The notes below the pieces were generated by a model. It searched no databases, was not told the DNA's origin, and worked only from the letters and a program-made list of their open reading frames with translations. Positions 1 to 9,225 of a stretch of DNA of 41,510 bases are shown piece by piece. Both the position numbers and the translations under genes were made by a program. Source of the stretch: Fidelibacterota bacterium. GTDB taxonomy: Bacteria; Fidelibacterota; Marinisomatia; Marinisomatales; JABMOV01. Every line of letters starts with the position of its first letter. Within the stretch, counting starts at the first letter, position 1. Where the stretch lies: assembly GCA_013203145.1 (NCBI GenBank), contig JABMOV010000111.1:1-41510 (forward strand). Direction: 5' to 3'.

Positions 1-1590
1 GCTCCAAAACTGGGGAATACAAATGAATCACTCATCCTGTTTTATTGGGATGGGTCTTCAGCCACTGTTCAGGACGTGGATTATCTGGTCTGGGGTGACA
101 GTACTTATGCTATTGATAAAACCGGTGTCGTCGGTTATTCCAATGATATTCCTGTTGGAGATCAGGAAATATTACCTGTCCATGATACTTCCGAAAAACT
201 CTTTCGTATTAGTGATGAAGGAGCAGAAATTTCTACTAGCGGAAATGGTATCACGGGACATGACGAGACTAGCGAACCTTTCTCTTCAACCTGGACAATT
301 GTTAATATTACATCATCAAAACCTGAAATCACAAATCTGACTGCAACTCCCGATGAACCTTCCACTAGTCAGGAAATCACTTTTACTGTGGATGTAGCCG
401 ATGACGATGGAATATCAAGTGTAGAATTGGTACATACATTTGATAGTGTAAAAACGGTTACTGCAATGTCGGTAACTACTTCACCACATTACTCTGCTAC
501 AATTGACTCCATTGGTGCTGTTGGGCAATTGTCTTATTATGTGCGGGCCGCAGATAACGCAGGTTTAATGGACTCTACCAATATTAATGCAATCAATATC
601 GTCACTCCATCCGAACCACCAGAAAGTCTCTCTATTAAAGATGTTTTAGATAATATTGATGATTATGTAGGAGAGATAATTACCATTGATGGTGTAATTG
701 CAGTCCCTGGAGGTTTACTAAGGACAACCTTCACCGAAGCATTTATGCAGGATGAATCTGAGCGTGGAATTATTTTATATGCATCCAGTTTGGATACCAC
801 TTCATTTAAACGTGGTGATTCAATCTCAGTCACAGGTGAAATAGATGAATACAACGGAAAACCGGAATTGATTTATTCTGATGTAACTGTTTTAAAATCC
901 AATGCGACTATTCCTGTTGTTGAAATGTCGTTAGAAGAATTTAATACACTGCAATATGATTATACCTATGTTGAAGTGTGGGGAAAGATAACAACCCGAT
1001 CCGAACCCACTCTGACCAATACAGGTACTAATATTTCCTTACAGGATGAATCTGGTGCTTCATCCACAGTGCGTATATGGAATACAACAGAAGTGTTGTA
1101 CAGTGCAACAGGTGAGCTTATTAATGAGGCTTTGGACACTCTTCTACAAGTTGGCAAACTTGTTTCATTCCGTGGTATTGGAGGACAATATCAAGGAGTT
1201 GGTCAACTACAGCCAGCCTTTGCCAGCGATATCCAAGAAAAGCTTGAAGGTGTTCTCGGAGATTATAAAACAAAACTATGGGTGGCACCATATCCGTTTG
1301 TTCCTCAACTCGGTGAAGTATTGCAATACTCATATGAATTTCCAGCCAATGCACGAATTAAGCTCAGGCTATTTGATGTCGCGGGTCGTTTAGTCACTAC
1401 GATTTACGATGAATTTCGTACGCTCTCTTTCTATAAGGGTGGCAAGGATGTTTTCTGGAATGGCCGCGATAATATTAATCAACTAGTTCCACCGGGTGTT
1501 TATATCATGCACCTTGAGGTTACAGACACGTATACCGGGAAACTCACTACAGATACGGCTCCAGTCGTGATAGGAGTGTATCAGCCATGA
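1..1590 (+). CDS. Secreted lamin-tail / OB-fold / FlgD-like protein (5' partial)
   Basis: The reading frame is open from base 1, so the gene starts upstream of the window; the GTG at 76 lies inside a domain and is not the start. Visible order: the end of a lamin-tail domain (motifs DYLVWGDS, then GNGITGHDETSE, as in LTDs of extracellular nucleases), an Ig-like domain (about residues 125-200), two OB-fold domains (first with VGEIITIDGVI, FMQDESERGIILY and GDSISVTGEIDEYNG), and a C-terminal FlgD-like Ig domain (LRLFDVAGRLV, GVYIMHLEV). LTD and OB domains accompany EEP nuclease domains in ExeM/Xds-type secreted nucleases, but no catalytic domain is present here. Its stop overlaps the next start (ATGA), making it part of the operon reaching 9157, which encodes two EEP nucleases. 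A role in surface binding of nucleic acid is inferred, not shown. Confidence 0.85.
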   Translation, partial: APKLGNTNESLILFYWDGSSATVQDVDYLVWGDSTYAIDKTGVVGYSNDIPVGDQEILPVHDTSEKLFRISDEGAEISTSGNGITGHDETSEPFSSTWTIVNITSSKPEITNLTATPDEPSTSQEITFTVDVADDDGISSVELVHTFDSVKTVTAMSVTTSPHYSATIDSIGAVGQLSYYVRAADNAGLMDSTNINAINIVTPSEPPESLSIKDVLDNIDDYVGEIITIDGVIAVPGGLLRTTFTEAFMQDESERGIILYASSLDTTSFKRGDSISVTGEIDEYNGKPELIYSDVTVLKSNATIPVVEMSLEEFNTLQYDYTYVEVWGKITTRSEPTLTNTGTNISLQDESGASSTVRIWNTTEVLYSATGELINEALDTLLQVGKLVSFRGIGGQYQGVGQLQPAFASDIQEKLEGVLGDYKTKLWVAPYPFVPQLGEVLQYSYEFPANARIKLRLFDVAGRLVTTIYDEFRTLSFYKGGKDVFWNGRDNINQLVPPGVYIMHLEVTDTYTGKLTTDTAPVVIGVYQP

Positions 1591-2474
1591 AGATAAAACA
1601 GATTATATTATTCACAATTTTCAGTACAATTATTGTTGCACAAGTTGCCACGGATACGCGGTATCATGGGGCGCGGCAATTGGCATTGGCCGGGAGCGAC
1701 ATCGCCTGGCAGTTGGATGAGTTTGCCGTTTATCATAATCCCGCCGCAGGAGCATGGCAAACCCAGACTTCCGTCGGTATGAGTTATGAAAAGCTATTTG
1801 GTTTATCGTATTTACCACATATTTCTACGGTAGTCTCATCACCATTTACATCATTTGGAACCACCAGTTTATCGTTTGAACAAATGTCTGTTTCATATCA
1901 ATCAAAATCATTGTCAAATGAAATGGCGGTTGGTTTATCACAAGCATTTTTTCTGCAAAAAGATCGAAATTCAACGCTATCCATGGGATTCACCGCAAAT
2001 TACTATTCGGTTGACTATGGAAAATCTGCAGGACCTACTGGCGATGGATCAGATGGTATCGATCTTGGTTCACACCAAACTTTTGGGTTATCAGTTGGAG
2101 TGCAAGCCAGTTTACACGAAACCCATTGGGTGGGAGCATGGGTGAAGAATATTAATTCACCTAGGATCGGACAGGCGAACACAACATCGTATTTACCAAG
2201 ATCACTTTCAGTGGGATATTCCTATGTGCCTTACCATCTGGTACGAACACATTTTGCCATGAACCATGCGTTGGGTAAAGTGTCACAATACCATGCCGGA
2301 TTAGAATACCAATTGTTATCTTCATTGCAAATCATTACAGGTGTGCATTCAAATCCCAACAGATTTGGGTTTGGTCTCAGGTTAAATGTGAAATCGATGA
2401 AAATCGATTATGCGATCCTCACGCATCCGGTGCTACCTCTTTCACAACAATTCACATTTGGAATAGCTTTTTGA
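1587..2474 (+). CDS. PorV/PorQ-like outer-membrane beta-barrel protein
   Basis: A 295-residue protein with a signal peptide (MKIKQIILFTIFSTIIVAQ). The mature N-terminus carries a PorV/PorQ-like signature: ARQLALAGSDIAWQLDEFAVYHNPAA, in which a small-residue stretch is followed by an acidic patch and HNPA. The rest is alternating hydrophobic and polar strands rich in Gly, Ser and aromatics, ending in FTFGIAF with a terminal Phe, as expected of a barrel targeted to the BAM machinery. The family includes PorV, the type IX shuttle protein, and many uncharacterised homologues. The start ATG overlaps the previous stop as ATGA and its own stop overlaps the next start as TTGA, so translation is probably coupled. 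The exact role is unknown. Confidence 0.75.
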   Translation: MKIKQIILFTIFSTIIVAQVATDTRYHGARQLALAGSDIAWQLDEFAVYHNPAAGAWQTQTSVGMSYEKLFGLSYLPHISTVVSSPFTSFGTTSLSFEQMSVSYQSKSLSNEMAVGLSQAFFLQKDRNSTLSMGFTANYYSVDYGKSAGPTGDGSDGIDLGSHQTFGLSVGVQASLHETHWVGAWVKNINSPRIGQANTTSYLPRSLSVGYSYVPYHLVRTHFAMNHALGKVSQYHAGLEYQLLSSLQIITGVHSNPNRFGFGLRLNVKSMKIDYAILTHPVLPLSQQFTFGIAF

Positions 2475-4966
2475 AGAAAATACTATTCCTGATCTTACTT
2501 TCTTTTTCGTTTGCGCAAACGAAAAAATTGGCATTGAATTCAGCCACACTAGATGAATTATATGAACTTCCTATTTCGCCAAAATTAGCAGAATCTGTCT
2601 ATGATTATGTTGAGTATCAGGGACCTGTAACAAATATATATGATTTGACGATTCTCCCGCTCATGACGCCGGAATCAATGGCCATATTGAAAGAATATGC
2701 GACCACGAATGAAATCAAAGCTGTCGGCAGTGATCGTTTCCAGGAATTTTCACGAAAAGTGGAATCGTTTACGGGGACTGAAGGTGTTAATGAAGGATTG
2801 GTGGAGATGTGGTTGGATCGGTTGGCCGAACCAGTCAATATTAATGAAGCTACTTATGATGATTTAATTGCGCTCCAAAATGTAAGTCCCGTTGATGCAG
2901 TAGCTGTATTGAAACGTATTGATGAAGGTTCTATTACGTATCCAAGGGCACTGCGTGGAGCATTAGGATTATCCTATTATGGATACCGTAATATGCGTGA
3001 CTTTTTCACATATGAAGAAACGAGTAAAGGGAAATCGAATCACTTTTGGTGTAATACGACCTATAAAACAATTCCATCTACGAATTCCTTCGATGAAGAA
3101 GTAGGTACAACAACTCCTTTATCAAACCATCCCGGAGATCTCCAGCATAAATTACTTTTTATGTATGGTGATCATTTGAAACTGGGAATGATATACCACA
3201 GACAAATGGGAGAGAAAAATCGTTATACTACAATTGGTGGCATAACCACTGAAGAAGAGAATCAATCCAAAACACTTGGTGGAGTAACATTACCAGAAAT
3301 GAAAATTGCAATTTCTGCCAATGATATTTCTTTTGGTCCCATATCGTTTGATAGAATTATCGTGGGGAATTTCGCAGTGACAATGGGACAAGGGGTTGTC
3401 TTTGAAAGTACTGATTTCTTTGCGCCTCGACGATCCGGGTATGGTTGGAGCCGCCGTGTTGTAGGTGCATTCCCGGATGTATCTCGTTCCTTTGAATATG
3501 CATTGAATGGAGTTGCCGCTCAAGGAAAAGTTGGGAAAATTCAAGCGATTGGATTTTTCTCTAAAAATTCAAGGGATGCAATAATTAATTCGTCAGACAG
3601 TTCGTTTTCATCACTTATTACTTTATATCCAAGAACAAATATCGGATTTAATGGTGCATTGACAGAACCAATGTTGAATACACTTGAAGAAATTACCTAT
3701 GGTGGTCATATCAGATATTTCCAGAATCATGATTTTATTTTAGGTTTTTCTGCCTACGAAAGTTTATACGATCGCAAATTAGATCCGCAAATTCAACGAA
3801 CTATTATTGCCACTGCAAATGAATGGCGGTTTTTGCAATCTATTGGTAATACTGCGGATACAGAAATCGCAGCCATGTATGCTTCCACAGGTGAATCACC
3901 ACTGTGGTCAAAAGCAAAGGCTTTCAGACGCGTAGTAGGAATGGATTTTACAAAAGTCATTCAGAATATTGCATTTCAGGGTGAAGTCGGCTTCTTAGAC
4001 AAAGATGGGGATTTATCGACGTTGAAAAATGATCCCAAGGCAATAGTATTCAGCAGCTATCTTCAATTTAATAATTTGAATTTTCTGGTATTGTATAGAG
4101 ATTATGATTTGGAGTATGATAATCCATATCAACGTTCATTTTCAAATTATCAGCGGTTCAAAGGAACCATTTTTGAAGATACTTTTTATTTAGAAGACCC
4201 AATTTATGGCTTCCTTTATACTGGCGCATCACAACCTCAAGCAGAACGTGGCGTGTATGTCTCAAGTCGTTATCAATTCCATAGGCAGGCAGTTTTAACT
4301 ACAGATTTTGATACATGGACACGGGTTGCCGATAACGCAAGATATTACCGAACCGTTGTTCGTCTACAATATAGACTAACGTTCAATTTTCGTTTAAACA
4401 TTCGTCAGAAATGGCAACAACGTGGTGCCTATAATGCCTATGATCCTTCAGCATTTTACTCCAGAGAATCTTTAGTTCGGGCTCAACTACGTTTATCACG
4501 ATTTGATCAGGTTGAACTTATTTACGGACGATCAATCGTTGATTTCACTGCACGTAGACGTCTTTCAGTAGATTATGAAAGTAGCGGTGAGGAGCTTGCA
4601 TTGGTTGGAAATAAAAATGCAACAGGACACGCTCTTGGATTTCGAGTAATACACAACTTCCAAAATGATTCAAAAATATCATTTAGCACGTTGGTATATC
4701 GAGGGTTTGTTTGGAGTTTCGAAGAAACGGACTTTCGAGTGTTTGACAGCTTAACAGATGCCTTGCGTTGGTATATAGCATATAGTTCAAGATTGGGAAA
4801 GAATTGGATGTTAAGGGTCAAATGGACCAACGATATGAGCTCACCAATTACAAATTATTATTATGAAGGGGCTACCAGCTCGATACAGCAACGTATGCCC
4901 TGGGAAACGATAACTGGTATACCTGAATCGGGAGATTTACGTGTACAGGTTGATTATACGTTTTAG
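2471..4966 (+). CDS. Outer-membrane barrel with N-terminal ComEA-like helix-hairpin-helix domains
   Basis: An 831-residue protein starting at a TTG that overlaps the upstream stop (TTGA); the next residues give a clean signal peptide (KKILFLILLSFSFAQ). Residues about 18-75 match the ComEA-type HhH pattern (LNSATLDELYELP, then a second helix pair). A second HhH unit lies at about 119-175 (NINEATYDDLIALQNVSPVDAVAV). From about 185 the sequence is long amphipathic beta strands with many aromatic girdle residues, ending VQVDYTF, so an outer-membrane barrel is very likely. HhH domains in ComEA bind double-stranded DNA in the periplasm during uptake. FCB genomes carry HhH-plus-barrel proteins, to my knowledge without an assigned function. 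With two nucleases downstream, DNA handling at the outer membrane is a reasonable inference. Confidence 0.8.
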   Translation: MKKILFLILLSFSFAQTKKLALNSATLDELYELPISPKLAESVYDYVEYQGPVTNIYDLTILPLMTPESMAILKEYATTNEIKAVGSDRFQEFSRKVESFTGTEGVNEGLVEMWLDRLAEPVNINEATYDDLIALQNVSPVDAVAVLKRIDEGSITYPRALRGALGLSYYGYRNMRDFFTYEETSKGKSNHFWCNTTYKTIPSTNSFDEEVGTTTPLSNHPGDLQHKLLFMYGDHLKLGMIYHRQMGEKNRYTTIGGITTEEENQSKTLGGVTLPEMKIAISANDISFGPISFDRIIVGNFAVTMGQGVVFESTDFFAPRRSGYGWSRRVVGAFPDVSRSFEYALNGVAAQGKVGKIQAIGFFSKNSRDAIINSSDSSFSSLITLYPRTNIGFNGALTEPMLNTLEEITYGGHIRYFQNHDFILGFSAYESLYDRKLDPQIQRTIIATANEWRFLQSIGNTADTEIAAMYASTGESPLWSKAKAFRRVVGMDFTKVIQNIAFQGEVGFLDKDGDLSTLKNDPKAIVFSSYLQFNNLNFLVLYRDYDLEYDNPYQRSFSNYQRFKGTIFEDTFYLEDPIYGFLYTGASQPQAERGVYVSSRYQFHRQAVLTTDFDTWTRVADNARYYRTVVRLQYRLTFNFRLNIRQKWQQRGAYNAYDPSAFYSRESLVRAQLRLSRFDQVELIYGRSIVDFTARRRLSVDYESSGEELALVGNKNATGHALGFRVIHNFQNDSKISFSTLVYRGFVWSFEETDFRVFDSLTDALRWYIAYSSRLGKNWMLRVKWTNDMSSPITNYYYEGATSSIQQRMPWETITGIPESGDLRVQVDYTF

Positions 4967-4973
4967 GAGAATT

Positions 4974-6320
4974 ATGAAAACCAACCATGTCATTACATCA
5001 TTAGTTATTGCTTTTGTTGCATCATCCATTGGCTTCGGGCAAGCGTACCTTCCGTTTTATCCTTCGGATTTAGGGACGAAGAGTGCTTCCCAGATGAGCT
5101 CAGGGGCAACAGGAATTGTGGCAAATCCTAGTTATTCCAGTTTATGGGAAAATCCAGCGATGTTGGGTTTTGGTAGTGAAGGAATTACAAGTAGTCTATC
5201 ATTTGGTTTACAGCGACGGGAAGAATTTCGATCTGTACAGATGATAGATTTATTTGATGATGTGGTTACTAAAAATGCTTATGCGTCGAATCGGGATTTT
5301 TATCCATCTTATCATGGAGGATTGACTGGAAGTTTACCGTTTATGGACAATAAGCTAAAGTTTGGAATCGGCATTTCTCCATATTGGGATTTTCAATATG
5401 ATTACAATGAAGAAGTCAGGGGAAACTTACCATCAGGTGAATATAATCGTGATCCACTTGTAGGATACCATGTACTTCAACGTTCAGGCGCCCTATATAC
5501 TGTTGGTGGGGGATTCTCTTTTAATATAATCCCTAATATTAACATAGGATTATCATTATCGTCTTTTGTCGCATCCAATCTTGTGGGTAAAACAGAAATT
5601 GTTGTGGTTGATACTAATAGAATTGATGATGCACTTGCTGGATACCCCATGGAATTAGGCGGAGATATCACGTTAGAAGAATCAAGTCTTTTAATAAATG
5701 CCGGCTTCACCATGAATGTTGGACAACATAGTCGCATCGGGTTTTCTTATCGTTCTCCAGTTGGGCTCATTTTAAAGGATAATGCCTGGTACCCAACCAT
5801 CAACGAAAGAACCCAGCTACCTGGGTTAATTCTGATTTCTGATACTACATTTACACATGATCTGGAAATTCCTGCTCAGTTAGGATTTGGGTATCAGCAT
5901 AAACTCGATCACACCATTTATCCCGTGACTGTAAATATGGAAGTGCGTTATACTGATTGGTCAAAATATTCATTTTCATATGATCCCCTGATGGATTCAA
6001 CAACGACGTTTAATCATCATTTTCAGGAAACCTGGGATTTCCGAACCAGTGTTGAATATCTTGTACGGAATTCATTCCCAGTTAGAATTGGATTTATTTA
6101 TAAAGAATCACCTCTAGGACAAGAATTTGAATCCAGTACAATTACACTGGGAACAGCCTATTCTATGGGACGATTTGTGATAGACTTTGGTGGTTGGTTC
6201 AATCGGATTGAATATTTATATGAGGATATATTCCCTGCAATTAGTGAAACTATTGATCCACTGGAAACAGTTACCGAGTGGAATAGTCAATTGGTAGTCA
6301 CTCTCAATTATACATTTTAA
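4974..6320 (+). CDS. FadL/OmpP1-like outer-membrane transport barrel
   Basis: A 448-residue protein. I chose the ATG at 4974 over an upstream in-frame start at 4941 because it follows a good ribosome site (TTAGGAGAATT) and begins a signal peptide (MKTNHVITSLVIAFVASSIGFGQ). The mature part begins with GTKSASQMSSGATGIVANPSYSS and WENPAMLG, the FadL/PorV-superfamily pattern of a small-residue N-terminal stretch followed by NPA. Later blocks such as IGFSYRSPVGL and the terminal VVTLNYTF also fit FadL-like barrels. FadL proteins pass hydrophobic substrates, and relatives take up many small molecules. Eight bases separate it from the HhH barrel gene and its stop shares a base with the next start (TAATG). 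The substrate is unknown; a nucleic-acid breakdown product is a guess from context. Confidence 0.75.
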   Translation: MKTNHVITSLVIAFVASSIGFGQAYLPFYPSDLGTKSASQMSSGATGIVANPSYSSLWENPAMLGFGSEGITSSLSFGLQRREEFRSVQMIDLFDDVVTKNAYASNRDFYPSYHGGLTGSLPFMDNKLKFGIGISPYWDFQYDYNEEVRGNLPSGEYNRDPLVGYHVLQRSGALYTVGGGFSFNIIPNINIGLSLSSFVASNLVGKTEIVVVDTNRIDDALAGYPMELGGDITLEESSLLINAGFTMNVGQHSRIGFSYRSPVGLILKDNAWYPTINERTQLPGLILISDTTFTHDLEIPAQLGFGYQHKLDHTIYPVTVNMEVRYTDWSKYSFSYDPLMDSTTTFNHHFQETWDFRTSVEYLVRNSFPVRIGFIYKESPLGQEFESSTITLGTAYSMGRFVIDFGGWFNRIEYLYEDIFPAISETIDPLETVTEWNSQLVVTLNYTF

Positions 6321-8239
6321 TGAAGAAAATATTTCCAATATTATTAGTTCTGACATCTTTAGTTTTTGGTGAGAATCAGTCGCAGTTGCGGCTTCATGTT
6401 TTATTTACCAATGAAATAAACGGAGCCATTCACCAGGTTCCTGCCCGATTTATGAATCCGGAATACCCACCAATGCTTACAGGTGGAGCAGGTGCCTATC
6501 ATTATGTAAAAACCATCAGGGAAGAACAATCAGGACCGGTATTATTGTTAGATGGCGGTAATTTCTTCCAGGGATCACCATTAGGGACACATGATGGCGG
6601 AAAAACAATTATCCGATGGATGAATTGGATGAAATACGATGCCCTTGTCCCCGGCGTTTTTGATTTTATTTTAGGAATAAATTCACTTTCTTCTACGGCA
6701 TTAACTGCAGATTTCCCTTTTCTTGGTGCAAATATCATGGATGATATTTCAGGCGAACAACCTGCGTTCGTCAAACCATATATTTTAAAAAAGTATGAAG
6801 ATATTACTGTTGGAATTATTGGTCTTACTACGCCCAATATAGTTGACGAAATATTACCTAAAAACATTCAGGGTTTATCATTCCAATCACCGCTTGAAGT
6901 AGTTGATCATTGGGTCAAGGCTGTAAAGAATGATGGGGCAGATATTGTAATAATTTTGACGAATCTTGGGTTGCCCTATGACCGTGAAGATCGATTCGAT
7001 GAATTTGCTGAACAGGTGAATAATGTAGAAGCTGAAGATTTGAAATCAGAGGAATTGAATGCCCTCGTGCTCGCCCATTATGCACATGGTGTGGATATCA
7101 TTGTCACCGGTGGTGTTTCGAAGGGTTATGATACTCCGTGGATTGATCCGGACACACACACATTGGTTGTGCAAAATTACGGCAATATCACTGGGATTGG
7201 TCATATTGAATTATTGATTGATACAAAAACAAAATCACTTTCTGGTTATGAATATCCAACAGATCGTGGTATGATGATAACTTTATTGAAAGATGATGCC
7301 CCAGCAGATCCAGTCATGGCTGATTCAATCGCAAACTGGGTAAAAAATGTTACCAGCTCATTTAAACCGACTATTCCAGACATCGATAAAGCCAACCACG
7401 AATCGGCTCCTATCTTTGAGTACCCGTATGATAATTTTGAAATTCCTGTCCTAGGAAATGAAAAATCATTAGACATTATGACGTGGAATCTGGAATGGTT
7501 TCCTGCAGCAGGGGACACAACAATTGAATATGTTAGTGAAGTTCTACACGATTTGAATCTGGATATCATAGGATTGCAGGAAATAAAAAATATGGGTTGG
7601 TTCGGGAAGCTAATGGATTTAATTCCCGAATATGGTTTTGTTATGAGCCAACAATCATCCTTTATGCATCAAGCGATTTTGTATCGGAAGTCATTAATAT
7701 CCGTTATTGATTACCATGAACCATTTGCCATGGATGACTATTTCTATGCCGGGCGTCCACCACTACTGGTGAATTTTGCATTTAACGATGGAAAAAGTAG
7801 TAAACCAATTACTGTGGTGAATCTCCATTTGAAATGTTGTGGTGATGGTTTATATCGTCGTCAGCGCTCATTGGAATGGTTGCATGATTATTTAATTGAG
7901 TATATGGATGTTGGACATGACGATATAATCGTATTAGGGGATTTAAACGATCAGTTGGATGATGATCCGATTATTCAATCATTCTATCCATTTCTTGATG
8001 ATCCCCAACATTTCTATTTTGTGACCGAAGAAATTCATCTGGATCCAGCTCAAGCTTCTTACCCTACTTGGCCCAGTTTTCTTGACCATATCATCATTGG
8101 AAAAGGATTTTTCGACGATCATAAACAAAGTGGGTCAATTCAAACTGTACAAATTGATGATTATGTTGGTAGTTGGGAATTGTACGAATCCACTATGTCA
8201 GATCATCTCCCGGTGCTCTGGTCAATTACATATAAATAA
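6320..8239 (+). CDS. Degenerate 5'-nucleotidase domain fused to EEP (DNase I-like) nuclease
   Basis: A 639-residue secreted protein (signal peptide MKKIFPILLVLTSLVFG). Residues about 22-340 align by motif order with UshA/5'-nucleotidase metallophosphoesterases, but the metal ligands are replaced: TNDxH reads TNEIN (30-34), the Asp of DxGD reads Asn (N81), GNHE reads GVFD (112-115), SHLG reads TNLG (214-217) and GGHxH reads GGVSK (264-268). This half should be catalytically dead. Residues about 380-639 form an EEP domain with its motifs present: WNLEW (Asn about 390), LQEIK (Glu about 421), LHLKCC (His about 503), GDLND (Asp 541, Asn 543), LDHI (589-590) and SDH (628-629). The likely activity is a metal-dependent extracellular or periplasmic nuclease or phosphodiesterase. 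It starts within the previous stop (TAATG) and is followed at once by a second EEP gene. Confidence 0.85.
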   Translation: MKKIFPILLVLTSLVFGENQSQLRLHVLFTNEINGAIHQVPARFMNPEYPPMLTGGAGAYHYVKTIREEQSGPVLLLDGGNFFQGSPLGTHDGGKTIIRWMNWMKYDALVPGVFDFILGINSLSSTALTADFPFLGANIMDDISGEQPAFVKPYILKKYEDITVGIIGLTTPNIVDEILPKNIQGLSFQSPLEVVDHWVKAVKNDGADIVIILTNLGLPYDREDRFDEFAEQVNNVEAEDLKSEELNALVLAHYAHGVDIIVTGGVSKGYDTPWIDPDTHTLVVQNYGNITGIGHIELLIDTKTKSLSGYEYPTDRGMMITLLKDDAPADPVMADSIANWVKNVTSSFKPTIPDIDKANHESAPIFEYPYDNFEIPVLGNEKSLDIMTWNLEWFPAAGDTTIEYVSEVLHDLNLDIIGLQEIKNMGWFGKLMDLIPEYGFVMSQQSSFMHQAILYRKSLISVIDYHEPFAMDDYFYAGRPPLLVNFAFNDGKSSKPITVVNLHLKCCGDGLYRRQRSLEWLHDYLIEYMDVGHDDIIVLGDLNDQLDDDPIIQSFYPFLDDPQHFYFVTEEIHLDPAQASYPTWPSFLDHIIIGKGFFDDHKQSGSIQTVQIDDYVGSWELYESTMSDHLPVLWSITYK

Positions 8240-9157
8240 ATGTTGAAGTCCATGCAGTTGGGGATAATTAGTGTCCTTATTCTTCTGTTTTATTCGAATT
8301 GCGCTTCACCAACGGATCTTGGTGAAGTCTTATCCTATAGGCTTCCAAATTCAGATTTGTTATTTGGATCCGATTCGACATTTGAGATAGGTACATGGAA
8401 TCTTGAGAATTACCCTAAAGCCACAACTACAAACCAATATGTTGCGGATATTATAGTCTCCATGGATGTCGATATGGTGTGTTTTCAAGAAATTCAAAGC
8501 GGCAATGCTTTTCTAAATCTGATACAGTTGATAAACTCTGTTGATTCAGTAAACCATTGGTCAGGTCATCGTGGAAACTCCACCGATTATGGAATGAATC
8601 TGGCAGTAATATATAAAACAGATCGAGTTACTAATATTTCATTTACTGACATTTTAAAAAATTATGGTTGGTTTATAATGCGATATCCTTTGAAAATTGA
8701 ATTTGAAGTTGACGGACAGTCCTTAGTGATTATTAATAATCATTTAAAATGTTGTGATGATGGAGTGGATCGTCGCCAATTAGCATGCGATACGTTGAAA
8801 TCCTATATTGAAGCCAATTATAATGATGATAATGTTATTGTTTTGGGTGATTTAAATGATGAATTAACCGATCCGCAAAGTGAAAATGTTTTTTGGAGTT
8901 TCATTTCTGCTCCACAAAACTTTATTATTGCTGATATGAGTATTGCAACTGGTTCTACTCAAAATTGGTCGTATCCTACGTGGCCAAGCCATATAGATCA
9001 TATCATTATTTCAAATGAATTATTTGATGAATTTGAAAATAGTATATCTGAAGTGAAAGTAGTCCGCATTGATGATATTCTGGAAGGTGGATGGAATGAG
9101 TATGACTCAAATGTTTCGGATCATAGACCAGTTGTGTGGAAATTTGAACTTGAGTAA
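8240..9157 (+). CDS. EEP (DNase I-like) nuclease/phosphodiesterase lipoprotein
   Basis: A 305-residue protein starting directly after the preceding stop. A hydrophobic leader ends in FYSNC (Cys 21), a plausible relaxed lipobox, so the enzyme is probably membrane-anchored. The rest is a single EEP domain with the usual catalytic set: GTWNLEN, FQEIQ, NNHLKCC, GDLNDE, IDHI and SDHRP. It parallels the C-terminal half of the upstream fusion, sharing HLKCC, a following DG-RRQ segment, SYPTWPS and the VRIDD/VQIDD stretch near the end, so the two probably arose by duplication. The paired cysteines after the catalytic His suggest a disulfide or a structural Cys pair. EEP enzymes also cleave phospholipids and sugar phosphates; DNA as substrate is inferred from LTD, OB and HhH neighbours. 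Confidence 0.85.
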   Translation: MLKSMQLGIISVLILLFYSNCASPTDLGEVLSYRLPNSDLLFGSDSTFEIGTWNLENYPKATTTNQYVADIIVSMDVDMVCFQEIQSGNAFLNLIQLINSVDSVNHWSGHRGNSTDYGMNLAVIYKTDRVTNISFTDILKNYGWFIMRYPLKIEFEVDGQSLVIINNHLKCCDDGVDRRQLACDTLKSYIEANYNDDNVIVLGDLNDELTDPQSENVFWSFISAPQNFIIADMSIATGSTQNWSYPTWPSHIDHIIISNELFDEFENSISEVKVVRIDDILEGGWNEYDSNVSDHRPVVWKFELE

Positions 9158-9183
9158 AAGCACTGAAATATCAACGTCCCTTA

Positions 9184-9212
9184 TTGACACTAGATGCTAC
9201 AATAGGTAATTT
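9184..9212 (+). promoter_or_regulatory. Candidate promoter upstream of the 9291 gene
   Basis: TTGACA at 9184-9189, then a 17-base spacer and TAATTT at 9207-9212, followed by G. The -35 box is perfect. The -10 is weak for E. coli sigma-70, but TAATTTG is close to the Bacteroidota -7 element TAnnTTTG. The site lies in the 133-base gap between two gene groups. Expected transcription start is near 9219. Confidence 0.45.
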
Positions 9213-9225
9213 GCACAGTCTTATT

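Noticed and set aside
4941..4973. Upstream in-frame start for the FadL-like gene
   Set aside because: It lies within the end of the HhH barrel gene and puts charged residues before the signal peptide; the ATG at 4974 has a good ribosome site.
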